Source: Cryptomeria japonica (Eukaryota > Streptophyta > Pinopsida > Cupressales > Cupressaceae). Taken from it: a DNA stretch of 64,000 nt. The DNA lies in the NCBI RefSeq assembly GCF_030272615.1, contig NC_081407.1, positions 102,469,897-102,533,896 of the forward strand. Direction: 5' to 3'. Positions within the stretch are counted from its first letter, which is position 1. Each line of letters starts with the position of its first letter. Below, in pieces: positions 1 through 11,400 of this stretch. The position numbers were made by a program, and so were the translations under genes. The notes under the pieces were generated by a model. It was not told the DNA's origin. It did not search any database and worked only from the letters and a program-made list of their open reading frames with translations.

Positions 1-3000
1 GGTGCTGTGAAGGTGGTACGAACTGGTGAAAAGTGAGCCACTTTGGTCAACTTGTCAACCGTCACCAGGATGGCATCATGGCGGCGAGATGACATAGGGA
101 GACCAATGATAAAATCCATGGATATAGTGTCCCACTTCCACTCTGGTATAGCATGGGGTTGGAGCAACCCACCTGGATGGCTGTGCTCCGCCTTGACTCT
201 CTGACACTCAAGGCATCGGGCTACCAACTCGGCGATGAGCTGTCGCATTCCTGGCCAATGATACAGTTCCCTCAAGTCTGCATGCAACTTCTTGACACCG
301 GGATGCGCTGCATAAGGAGCTCTATGTGCCTCTGTGATAATGAACTCTCGCAATCCCCCGGTAGAAGGTACATAGATGCGCCCTCTATGGTGTAATAAAC
401 CATCGGGCTCTAAGGAATAATCCACATATTTCCCTTCCAAAGTTTCCTGAGATCGAATAGCCTCGCAAACCTCTAAATACCATCTGTCCTCTGGCAGTCG
501 CTGCATGATCCGATCCCTCAAATCCGTGCTCATAGACATGGTGAATACCTCGTGACGTCTCCTACTCAAAGCATCTGCAACTACATTTTCTTTCCCTTTG
601 ATGTAGTGAACGTCAAAATCATACTCACACAAAAATTCCATCCATCTCCTCTGACGTGCATTAAGATTCGGCTGAGTGAATATGTACTGAAGGCTCTGAT
701 GGTCTGAGTGCAACTCAAAATGATGACCCAAAAGGAAATGTCTCCATCTCACAAGTGCATGCACTACGGCTGCAAGCTCCAGATCATGAGTGGGGTAATT
801 AAGCTCGTGAGTCTTGAGTTTCCTAGACTCAAAAGCTATAGCTCTGCCATTCTGCATAAGTACTGCTCCTAAACCATCTAGGGAAGCATCTGTGCAAACC
901 ATGAAATCTGCTGAAGGATCGGGTACTACAAGAATAGGTGCGGTAGTAAGTGCCTTTTTAAGTTCCTGAAAGGCCTTCTCGCACTTCTCCGTCCACTCAA
1001 ACTTCTTCCCTTTGCGCTGAAGAGAAGTGATAGGATGAGCAACTCTAGAGAATCCCTCAACAAAACGTCGGTAATAACCTGCTAAACCCATGAAGCTCCT
1101 GACCTCTGTCACACTGGTCGGTGCTGGCCAATCCATAATGGCTCTGATCTTGGATGGGTCCACTGAGATCCCATCACCGGATATAACATGACCAAGGTAC
1201 TTGATCTCAGTTTTAAAGAAAGCACACTTCGACAAACTGCCATACAACTGATTTTCCCTCAAACACTGCAAAACCTGTCTCAAGTGCTCCTCATGTTCCT
1301 CCTCATTCCGTGAATATATCAAAATGTCGTCGAGAAACACAATCACAAAGCGGTCGAGGAATGTACGGAATACTCCATTCATGAGACTCATAAAAACTGC
1401 TGGGGCATTCGTAAGACCGAATGGGACCACGGTGAACTCATAGTGGCCATATCTAGTGCGAAATGCGGTCTTGTGGATATCACTTTCCACTATTCTCAAC
1501 TGATGGTACCCTGATTTTAGATCAATCTTGGAAAATACCTTAGCACCTTGAAGTTGGTCGAACAAATCATCGATCCTGGGCAATGGATATCGGTTCTTGA
1601 TGGTCACTTTGTTCAACTGACGGTAGTCCATGCATAGTCGGAGAGATCCATCTTTCTTCTTCACGAAGATGACTGGTGCACCCCAAGGGGATACACTAGG
1701 GCGAATGTGGCCCTTCTCTAGGAGTTCCTCAAGCTGAATCTTGAGCTCATTAAGCTCATTTGTAGTCATTCTATATGGTGCTCTAGAAATGGGTTCGGCT
1801 CCTGGAACAAGGTCTATATGAAAATCAATCTCTCTACGGGGCGGCATACCAGGTAACTCTGAAGGAAAAACATCGGCAAATTCTCTAAGGATAGGATAGT
1901 CATCAATAGATGGTTCTTTTTCCTCTCCTTCTTCTCTATCACTAATGGTGATGGCAAATAACTGACATCCCTTTCGCATGCTCCGCTTAAGCTGCATGGC
2001 GGAGATCATACGAAGAGACACGGGTCTCTGAATTCCAGTGATCACTATAGGAGAGCCATGATCATCCTCACACTCGATCCTTTTCAGGCGACAATCCATC
2101 TTGGCTCTGTGGGCATAAAGCCAATCCATGCCAAGTACAACGCCATAGGATCCAAGTGGTGTAACTCTAAGGTCTACTAAGGTGGTGATGTTGCCAATTT
2201 GAAGCTGACATCCCTTAACCTCTGATTCCACTGACACTCTAGCCCCTGAAGCTAATTCCACTTCCCAACTGACCTCTTGCCTATTTGCCACTAGCCCGCA
2301 ACGCTCCACAACCAATGGAGATATAAAAGAATCAGTAGCTCCTGAATCAAATAAGATAGATACACTGCTACCTCTGATCATACCTGCTACCTCAATAACC
2401 GTGGCCTGATGCTCAGCCTGGCGGTTGTCAACCGCTGCGAAGACTCTGTGGGACTTGCCCATGTCCCCAACTGTCGGCTCTGATGCTGCCATCCTCTGAT
2501 TTCCTGTCATCTGACCCTGAGGACACTCTCTCTCTATGTGTCCCATGGCTCCACATGTGAAGCAAGGGCCTCGTGCCTGAAACTGTACTCCCTGTGGTCT
2601 GGAGAAAGACTGTCCCCCTGTCCTACTAGAACCACTGTACCCACCTCTAGAGGACTGCTGAGTCCTAGCCGGAGGTGTGTAAGGAGCCTGAGATTTCTGA
2701 TCTCGCCTCTGACCCTGTGACTGCCACTGCTTGGGCTTTGTGCCCTGCTGATTCTGCGGAGGCTTTTGCCTCTGGTTCTGCTGTGACTGCTGCGGAGGAG
2801 GGGGTTTGGAGAACCCCGATGAGTGCCTGTTGTTACCTTTCCAATGGGGTTTCTGAAACCCATAAGTCTGTGGTGAAGGATTACGGTTTTGAAACCGATC
2901 CTTCGAGTCATGTGGTCTGGCCTGAATCTCCTCGGCTATCAAAGCCTTCTCCATGGCAACCCGGAGGCTCCCTGGAGCGACCATTCTCACTGGACCTGCT

Positions 3001-3026
3001 ATGCCGGAATTCAATCCTCTGATAAA
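1..3026 (-). CDS. gypsy gag C-terminus plus pol (protease, RT, RNase H, integrase), partial at left edge
   Basis: This continues the gag frame without any stop that I can find down to base 1. Domains in order: a glutamine/proline-rich gag tail; a CCHC knuckle ([14 protein letters not shown], about 2525-2566); the aspartic protease active site DSGA (2337-2348); reverse transcriptase with the FLDD catalytic box (1326-1337) and the YGHYEF/VPFGL region (about 1400-1455); RNase H with DAS (about 885-890); the integrase zinc-binding region with CLEC (204-215); and the start of the integrase core (WDTISMDF, about 115-140). I checked the phase at the knuckle, RT and integrase, and all share the gag frame. 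Expected products copy the RNA into DNA and insert it in the genome. The second half of the integrase and any chromodomain are off the window. Confidence 0.88.
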
Positions 3027-3821
3027 TCAGTTGACGAGAAGCTTTTCATCTTTCAGGTAGTCTACATAAGGTAATAGTTCAAAGAACTTGTTCTCGTACT
3101 GTGTCACTGACATACCCTTCTGCTGGAGGTCATGAAACTCATCCACCCTACGCTGTCTGAAATGCTCTGACAAATACCTCTCCCTGAATCTCTCTGTGAA
3201 AATCTCCCAAGTGAGGGTCTCTATCTCTAACCCACACTTATATTCTTCCTGTCTCCACCATGTGGAGGCTGTTCCTCGCAATAGGTGAACCGCTGCACGT
3301 GCTTTTAGATTGCTCTCATAAGAGCGCAATGCAAAGCACCTATCTAGGCTTAAAAGCCATGCTTCTGCCTCTACCCCATCGGTAGATCCTCCAAATGATG
3401 GTGGCTGAAGTCGCATAACCTCTCTGATTAGATCCCCTGGATCTCTACGTGCCCTCTCAATATACACTGGTGCTACGGCTGGAGGTGGTGCTGGTAGGTG
3501 AATGGGTTCGGGCTCATGCACAGCCTGACTCTCTGCGGGATTAGGAGGTGGACTCCTACTCCGTTCCCGTTCCACTGTCCTATGACTTCCTGAGTTCTGG
3601 TTTTCAACATTATGATCTACTGCTGGAAGCCTATCCTGTACTAGTCCAATCAGGTTTTGAAGGGCTACCAAGATGTCTCGGTTTGGGTCAACTGGTTGCT
3701 CGGGAGGAGCTGCTGGGTCCACTCCCTGAACCGATTCCTCCCTAATGACCTCTTCGCGTGCCATGCGTGCACGCCTAGGGCCTCTACCTCGTTTGCGAGC
3801 TTGTCGCGTAGCTGGAGGCAT
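3027..3821 (-). CDS. gypsy gag, N-terminal part, ended by a premature TGA
   Basis: Gag protein of element 1, which would package element RNA in virus-like particles. I start at the methionine at 3821 (MPPATRQARKRGRGPRR) because it opens the typical basic N-terminus; the frame extends ten residues further up to 3851. An arginine- and proline-rich leader is followed by the retrotransposon gag domain (about 3110-3460), which includes the conserved stretch with WW and an RF/RERYL-like segment (ERFRERYLSEHFRQRR). The frame stops at TGA 3027-3029 just before a FIRGLN motif that belongs to the same gag domain, and then continues open in the same frame. The stop therefore looks like a point nonsense mutation; a CGA-to-TGA change at a methylated CpG is a reasonable guess. 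Natural readthrough cannot be excluded. Confidence 0.85.
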   Translation of the reverse strand: MPPATRQARKRGRGPRRARMAREEVIREESVQGVDPAAPPEQPVDPNRDILVALQNLIGLVQDRLPAVDHNVENQNSGSHRTVERERSRSPPPNPAESQAVHEPEPIHLPAPPPAVAPVYIERARRDPGDLIREVMRLQPPSFGGSTDGVEAEAWLLSLDRCFALRSYESNLKARAAVHLLRGTASTWWRQEEYKCGLEIETLTWEIFTERFRERYLSEHFRQRRVDEFHDLQQKGMSVTQYENKFFELLPYVDYLKDEKLLVN

Positions 3822-3975
3822 CCCTTTTAAGAGAATAAAATAAAATGACATAAATAACTATTTTTAGGAGAAAATATTTAGCTAGATTAAAAAAAATAAA
3901 ATTAAATACAATTTAATTAATTAAATAATTGTAGCGAAACGTAATGGAGTAAGGTTCCCTAGTGTTGGCAACCTT

Positions 3976-3987
3976 GCTCTGATACCA
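3976..3987 (-). other. primer-binding site of element 1 (initiator tRNA-Met type)
   Basis: The minus strand reads TGGTATCAGAGC three bases inside the LTR end. This is the complement of the 3' end of plant initiator tRNA-Met, the usual primer for plant LTR retrotransposons. It fixes the orientation of the element and the inner LTR boundary at 3991. Confidence 0.9.
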
Positions 3988-4626
3988 AAATGTCATGCCC
4001 AACTTTTGGGCACGAACGGAATAAATTTTTTTTTGAATACTTAACTAATTATCGACTAACTAAATTTAAATAAAGCAACTTAGTGCGATTAACTTAATTA
4101 AATAATGCATTCTAGATTAGGTCTTAACCATATTCGTGTTATTTAAGTAACTAAACTCATTTGGGAAAACATGGTTTACTAAGTTATCAACAAGCAAATA
4201 TTTTTCCAAAAAGGGAACCCACTAAGCATCATTAATAAATCATTAAAAGTCCAAGTGTGACGACTAATTTCAAAATTTAGGTGTTTTAAAATATAGCTTA
4301 TCTTCCCATCCGCTAGAAATTTTAAGTTTAGATAACCTCGTCATCTAAATACTTTACTAAAATACAAACCTCTTGAAATAAAATACTTTAGTTAATTTAG
4401 TTCCCCATAATTTAAAACTACGCAATAATCATATACTTAAATTGGCCCTCTTTGGCCCTACCAAAATCTTAGTGGTCTCACCCCTTTATTATTACTAAAT
4501 TTTTTTTTTATCTATTCCACCTAGATATAAAAATCCTTTTTATAAAATTTCTCCTACATTGGTCAAAATTGTAAGGCTTAGTTTAACTAACTAATTTCAA
4601 TCCCTATTAACTATCACTTTAGACTA

Positions 4627-4628
<2 letters not shown>

Positions 4629-4697
<69 letters not shown>
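4629..4697. repeat. (TA)n microsatellite
   Basis: Uninterrupted TA dinucleotides, about 34 units, within the LTR of element 1. A likely site of replication slippage and assembly error. Confidence 0.95.
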
Positions 4698-4700
<3 letters not shown>

Positions 4701-5036
4701 CATATATATACATAAGTTTTATATATCCATTTATATATTAGTTATGAACCCCATGTAAGAGAATTTCTTTTTTTTTTTAATCTTATAATCCAAATATTCG
4801 CATGTTTCTTTTTTTTTTAAAAAACAAAAGGTGAGGGTGTTGCCCTAACCCAAAGATTAGGGTTAGGGCGAACCAAATAACGCCCATACTTCTTTCTTTT
4901 TTTGTTGTTTGTGTCGTGTGCAGGTTGGACGGCGAAGGGAGGCCGAGCGGGGCAACGTTTCACGCGGCGGTGAAAGGCTCGCACACAGCGTGGAGAAGGG
5001 TTTACATCTATCCGCAGCGCGGTCAAGGCAAGGAGG

Positions 5037-5195
5037 GGGGAAACGGGGGAAGGCCGGCAGCGGCACCGCCGGCTGCGGACGGCGCCGCCGCAGGCTGCGG
5101 CCCCCGCAGGCTGCGGCGTCGCCGCCCGCGGTCTGCGGGTGCCGCAGACTGCGGCCGCCGCCGCCGCCTAGCACCGCGACGCCCCCTGAGTTAGC
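5037..5195. repeat. GC-rich block with repeated palindromes in the element 1 LTR
   Basis: About 160 bp of nearly pure G+C in otherwise AT-rich sequence. The palindrome CCGCAGNCTGCGG occurs perfectly three times (5088-5100, 5104-5116, 5142-5154), with a fourth variant CCGCGGTCTGCGG (about 5126-5138), among CCG/GCC runs. Open frames across it are low-complexity and I do not believe they code. On the element's own strand this could be the promoter or leader region of the LTR; that is inference. Confidence 0.85.
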
Positions 5196-5313
5196 GTTTA
5201 GTTCGTTTTTTTTTTCTGTGTACATTCCCTTGCGATGATGTTAAGAACGGGTTTAAAAACCCCGAAATGTGTGATGTGTTTTTAACATTTTCTTTTTGTG
5301 CTTTAAAAGAAAT

Positions 5314-5316
<3 letters not shown>

Positions 5317-5344
<28 letters not shown>

Positions 5345-5427
5345 CTGTTCTAGTAAAATAACATGCATAATATCTTCTGTAAAAAAAAACAGGCGGTTTC
5401 TTATACAGGGTTTTATATATATATATT

Positions 5428-5460
<33 letters not shown>

Positions 5461-5542
5461 TAAGGATATATATATATATATATGATTTGGTGAACTAACA
5501 TGCTCAATGTTTACTGTATAAAAATAGGCAGTTTTTTTTTTC

Positions 5543-5581
<39 letters not shown>
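5317..5581. repeat. cluster of (TA)n microsatellites
   Basis: Four TA runs in close succession, at about 5317-5344, 5413-5460, 5466-5483 and 5544-5581, separated by short unique sequence. They lie beside the GC-rich block in the LTR of element 1. They may derive from an expanded TATA-type promoter stretch, but that cannot be shown here. Confidence 0.9.
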
Positions 5582-5583
<2 letters not shown>

Positions 5584-8403
5584 TTTTTGAATAACCTGAT
5601 TAATAAATCAATTCTGACCTGTTTTGTTTCTTTTATTTGGAACAGAAATAAATATATATTTTGTTTTGCTTAATAACAGCATAACAGATTATTAGTTAAT
5701 GAGATAAATATGTTTTGATGAACATGCCTAAATATATTTCCCTTTTGCTCTTTTTATAATTATATCTTATTTTCAGATCTAACTATAGCTCACATAAACT
5801 CTTTTATGAGTGTGTTATTTTTATGAATAACAACATAATACATTTAAGGAGTTTTCCTTCATTCATTATTTTCTTGTCCCTAAATTAATAACTAGAAGCT
5901 AAATATTCTTCCTTTCTTTTCTTTGCAAGGAATAGACTATTATAACAATTTGTTTCATTTCTGCAATAAACAGAAAAATACAAAGACTGATTTTAAATAA
6001 ATTTACAGCAGCAAGTTCAACTAAAGAGGAACATGGATTTACAGCTAATAATAATATTCAGGTTTCTCAAAAATACATACTTTTTTTGCAAAACATTAAA
6101 AATCAAGATGCAAACTAACATTTTAATCTTTTTTTTTTTTGCAAAACTACCAAGTAGGGAAAAGCAGGTTTATTCATTGACAAATATAAATACAAAGTTG
6201 ATAAGGGTACAAAATAAATATTAATACAAATGGGATGAAATCCCAACAATGCCTTTTTTTTTAAAACATAATAACTTGGAAATAATACAACCCCCTTTTT
6301 TTTTTAAAACATTTCTTTTTCTGCAACACAAAAACAGCAACATAACCCTTTGATTCTTCTTTTCCCCTTCCTCATGCAACCTGCGATAAAACACATTTGA
6401 CCATGGGAAGCTCACCTCCCAGCCTAGGCTTACTAGAAGCCACCCCCGAGCTTGGAGAACCAAGCACTAGACGGGTTACACACACACAAAACCACTAAAA
6501 AACATAGGAACACATTTACAATCAAATTTCCCCTTCCCAAGCTTCACATTCACCACTTTCATGGTGACTCTTCCATGGGTGGAAGTGGACCATGTACCAA
6601 TGGGGAGAATGCATGCCAAAACATTACAACATAAGCCACCTCATGGCAACACAAATGCAACCAAAAATACTCCCTCATTCCTTATGCCCCCCCCCCAAAG
6701 GGCTCAAGGCCATATATGCTCCCCTTATGACCCCCAAATGCATACACAAGGCTATGCATCAAGGGTCACCAAGGACTCCCTTGAGAACACTCTCCATAAG
6801 GAGAGCCTCTCACCCATGGCTGTCAAACTCCTTCCACCCCAAGATCTTCCTACCCTCCCAAGGATAGGAGATCTTGGACACTCCCAAAACATTAAGAACA
6901 CAAACAATTTACAAAGAAGAGAAACTACACATTTTTAACCTCAACAATAAAAAAAAACTTCATAATGCACATTCTCACATACAACTCTTTGCTTTCACAA
7001 AACAACACAAATTAACATTTACCACAAAATAAGAGAAGAAGGGAGTAACCAACCTTATTCTGCCAAAAGGTATGCTAACTTTAGTTGGGGATGAGCTGCC
7101 CAATTTCCACTATCTTTTCTCCCAAAATTCCACTAAAAATGTCAACTCCTACTAACTTTTTCCAAACAAGCAAAATCTCCAAGAAAGGAGAGTGGGTGAT
7201 TACTCACTAAGTTTGAAAAATCTTGCCTAAGAAGGCCTCTCACACACTTCCCAACTCCTTGGGTGAGGTGTGAGTTCCCATTGGTTGCCCTTCCCAAACT
7301 CTTGCACTTTACTAAAATTGGAAAGGAAAAAGGTGGAAGAGGATGGGGAAGAGAGTTTGACTCCTAAGGGGAAGGTTCACTATCCTAGGAAGAACTTTCT
7401 AAGTTCAATTTTCGTGCATCTTGAAAACACCACTTTTTGAAGTGACTTCATAGTCACATGGGAGAAGCCACATGTTGCAAAACACCCCTAACCCATAGGT
7501 ATACCCTTAGGACCTTTGGAAAAGCCTAAAAACTTACCCTAGGAGTCCATTAAACCCTTTGGAAACCCCACTGAAGTTTACCTACGGGTCAAGCATGAGT
7601 TGACCACTCCCATGACTCCCTACCCAAGACAAATTTGGGACCACACTCATGTTTTTGAATGGCTTTGGTAGAAACAAAACTCCCTCCAAGAGACAAGTCA
7701 ACTCAATGACACTTAATCAGCACATGTGTCAAGTGACACAACAAAAATAAAATATAAAAATCACACATGGAAAATTGGTCTCTTGAAGGATTACACAATT
7801 ACATATAAATTAAATTTTACATTCAAGCATTATACACATCACAAATAAAATACATTACAAGGGGAGGGGTGTTGTCTCTCCAAATAGACAACTCCCGGCT
7901 TAACAAACGCACATTGGTCTAGGCTTGATTCTCCATAAATTCCATGGTCACATGGATAATTTCCTGCGCATCTCAATTAACACATTAGTAACTCCAAATA
8001 ATCACAATTATTCATAATCAAATACATGGATTCTATTGCAAATCAAACACTCATACATTAGACAACAATAATTCAATTCCTCATTTGTTTTCACATTCAA
8101 TTTCACATAAGCAAACAACATAATTTCCCAAAAAAGAACCATTCATAAATATGCATCATTTTTCTTTCATCACAATAAAATCCTGCAAATGACATTTATC
8201 ATCGTAATGTAATTCTATTCTAGTAACATATCTAAGGTTCCATAATCATCATGCATGAAATAAAACATCAACAAATGTCAGTGCGGTCCAAATCATGGTA
8301 TCATATGTGTTCTAAGTCCATAATGCATAAAATAAAGCATCCATAATAGTCTCAATATGCAAATAACTGAAAATGTCAAACTGAATCGGGGTAGGGCCTC
8401 ACA

Positions 8404-11400
8404 CATTATCATTTAAGCATAAAGAATATAAATAATTCATATAAGTACATTAACCAATTACGCAAGCAAAATAACATCACAATCATTAAAACTATCTCTC
8501 TAAGGCATCTTAACGTCATTACTTAACCTACTACCACAAGTAATAACATTATACTCCTTTAATTACCACACTAATCATTACTTAATCCTTTACCATATGC
8601 AAATGCGACTTATTTAATTCCATTCATTATTATATGGAACTACTTGATTATTTAACCTTTATGAGATGCACTCAACTCTAACATTCTATGCCTATTCTTT
8701 CCATGCAAGAATAATCCCTTTTTCTTAAATTCATTTTATAACCAAATCCAAATATTCTTAATACCTTATCCATTTTCTATCTACATGAGAATTTCTCTTA
8801 GCATTAATCCCAAGTATATAATGCTTTCCTAACTTTCAGTGCAATTACATGAATGACATTATCAACTAACATGATATTATTATTCAACCAAAACTCCTAC
8901 ACTATATTTAGTCCATTTGCTTAAATATTTCTAACATATGAATCTACTTCCTAAGTGATAACCATGGAATTTAAACAATACAATAACTCATCACATGAAT
9001 CCATTCTATTACAAACATCTAAGAACATAAAATTATTTTCTTTCATTACACAAGATTATCACCATACATCTTATAGTCTCATTATTACAAATCATGTCAT
9101 AATCCTAACTTACCAACTACAACACAATTACAATTACATTCATTTGAATATTACATCATGTGCATATCTCTTTCCTAATACATGATCGATCTACATCTTT
9201 ACATATTAATACATTACATGAATCCAAGATATCCATTACATAAATCTACTACAAGAACATCCATAAGCTACAACAAATAGAAGAATCCATATTCACGCAT
9301 GAAGAATCCATAAGAATATCCCAATGGTTGAAAAAGAACCAACCACTTGACCATGTGGAACCAAAGGAACCACCCCCCATGCTAGGAGATGACACAAGGT
9401 CCAAACACACACTCTAGACCTAAGCTAGCACCTAACAACCAAAGAAGACTAAACAATACAAGGACTCTCAAGATAGGACCAACCACAAACAATCACAAGA
9501 AGAAACTCCCAGAGGCTTACAAATCATCAAGTCATACATTACAAATCCAGAAGGAATAATTAAAAATAAACAAGGGGACACATGTAGGAGTGGAGTGAAA
9601 TCACATGCTATGTTCTAACACAACAAATACTATAGCACAAGGCATAAGCCTGATGGACATGTGGATCCATCTTAACCTATGAGAAATCAAGGGAGATTGA
9701 CTTTCCATCGCAATGGCCTTCCCCAGCTTATCTTAAAACATCCTCCCTAGGATCAAGTCACGAGGTTCACAACTATTCATTATCTTGATTAGTTAATTAT
9801 TTACCCAACCCATTAGATTATTATTATGTTATCAGTTGTTCACATCATGGTAAACTCCCAATGTGCCCTGGTGGTCTAGAATTCATGCATCCTTACAAGG
9901 AACCTCATGCAAGCCCATCTCTCGTGACTCCGATCATCACAAGGAAGTCCGTTCCCCCTAACATTGACCCAAATAAAATCTCAACAAGAGGCTCATATTC
10001 AACATAAAAATCTAAATCCATATGTATAACACGATGTAGCCATAACTCATGCATGATCATCCAATTGCCATAATGTCGAGTAAATCAATAAAGAGACTCT
10101 TAGCAAATCAATATATCAAGGACCACAAAAGATCATCAAAATCTACCACAATACAAAATGAAAGTTACAACAAGGCCTACTCAATTTTTGGATTCAAAAC
10201 AACAAAACTTCATCACTCAAACATGGCTCAACAACATGGAAGAGAACACCAATACATCCACAACAACATAAGAAGATAAATAAGAATGAAACCATATGAA
10301 TACGTCACATCAAATCAAAGAACAGTCTTGAAATTATCTATAAACCAAAGTCAAGCGTCTAGTCTAAAAATCAGATTGAAAAATCAAGATAGAATGAGAA
10401 AAATAGATCAATCTACAAAATCCAGATAGTACATCGCATATACCTAATCTGGCAGCACATTTACTAAACTCAAGAATGCATAGACAAAACCCTAAAGCAC
10501 ATTCATAGAACTCTGAAGCATATTTTCATAGTTAAATAATGCATTTGGTAATAAACGACACATTTACCAATTTTGGAAGCATATACGCAACACAAAATAA
10601 TGCATTTACATTAACACATATATACTTCTGGTGCTTTATTCCAAAAAAATGGAAAAATACAGAAAACTTAAGATAGGAAAAATAATATCTAAGTACAAAC
10701 AAAAGACTTAAAAAAATACATGAATAGAGTTGCCCAAAACATTGGAACAAATAGGTATAAACAAAATAAATAATAGCAAACTATAGACAAAGATATCGCA
10801 AAGTATGGCTTACAACAATACAACCCAGAAACACTCAGGAAACTTATCAGAACACTCAAATCAACAAAACTACAATAGAAAATCCACATTTACACAACAA
10901 GGAATCACAAAGTAACAATGAAAGGCCACTTGTGTAGACAAAAGCCAAAGAGAAAGAGTTATCTCAACACAATGCTTGCCTAGTGCCGTGAACGACAATG
11001 CTCAGATAGTCCCAAATAATTTAACAGCAAACTATATGGAAAAACAAAATACAAATTCCATTCATAAATATATTTTCTAATAAATTATAATAAATCTTAT
11101 AGAATAAAATATAATGCTACCCCAGCTCCCAAAAATCATTTACAGACATGGAGCAGACATAGATCCATCAAAACTAAAAATACAAAAGTAAAAGAACTCC
11201 TACTTGCAACCCATGTGATGGAAGATAGTTGAAGTAGAGCTCTGAATCCAAAACCAAAACCAGCAAAAAAACTCCAACAATCCAAAGGCAAAAGCAAGAA
11301 TGAAAATTGTAGAAACTTCTTAAAGAATTCAACTCGAGAGCAAGCTCAAAAAACCAAATAAAAAGCCATTCAAAACTCTAAAACCCTAGCCTTCACGAGA

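Larger units (their letters stand above)
1..8403 (-). mobile_element. Ty3/gypsy LTR retrotransposon (element 1), 5' LTR and gag-pol, continues off the left edge
   Basis: Read on the minus strand the order is LTR (8403 to 3991), a 3 bp spacer, a primer-binding site, then gag, zinc knuckle, protease, reverse transcriptase, RNase H and integrase, which is the Ty3/gypsy domain order. The 3' end of pol and the 3' LTR lie outside the window. The outer LTR end at 8403 coincides with the point where homology between the two LTRs of element 2 stops on the left side, so I infer that element 1 inserted into the left LTR of element 2. The expected target duplication would begin CATTA at 8404; its partner lies off the window. 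One in-frame stop and no visible frameshift make this the youngest gypsy copy here. Confidence 0.85.
3991..8403 (-). repeat. 5' LTR of element 1, about 4.4 kb
   Basis: The inner end is set by the primer-binding site: the plus strand starts TGTCATGCCC at 3991. The outer end is inferred at 8403, where the minus strand starts TGTGAGGCCC. The two ends match at 8 of 10 bases as inverted repeats and give TG...CA termini. The outer end also lies exactly where element 2's left LTR is truncated. At 4,413 bp the LTR is very long for a gypsy element but close in size to the 4.2 kb LTRs of element 2. It contains no convincing gene. It holds several TA microsatellites (4.6 and 5.3-5.6 kb), a GC-rich block (5.04-5.20 kb), and C/T-biased plus-strand sequence at 6.4-7.9 kb. 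The second LTR copy is outside the window, so the outer boundary has not been confirmed by alignment. Confidence 0.7.

Noticed and set aside
2538-3074. Plus- and minus-strand frames overlapping gag (2534-2911, 2538-2720, 2675-3022, 2889-3074)
   Set aside because: They are shadows of the real gag-pol frame, which carries the zinc knuckle in the same phase as gag and integrase.
4863-5238. Overlapping open frames across the GC-rich block, on both strands
   Set aside because: They are open because stop codons are rare in GC-rich DNA; composition is Arg/Pro/Gly/Ala low-complexity with no domain.
6452-6938. Open frames at 6452-6938 on the plus strand
   Set aside because: They lie inside the inferred LTR of element 1, overlap one another in different phases and show no known domain.
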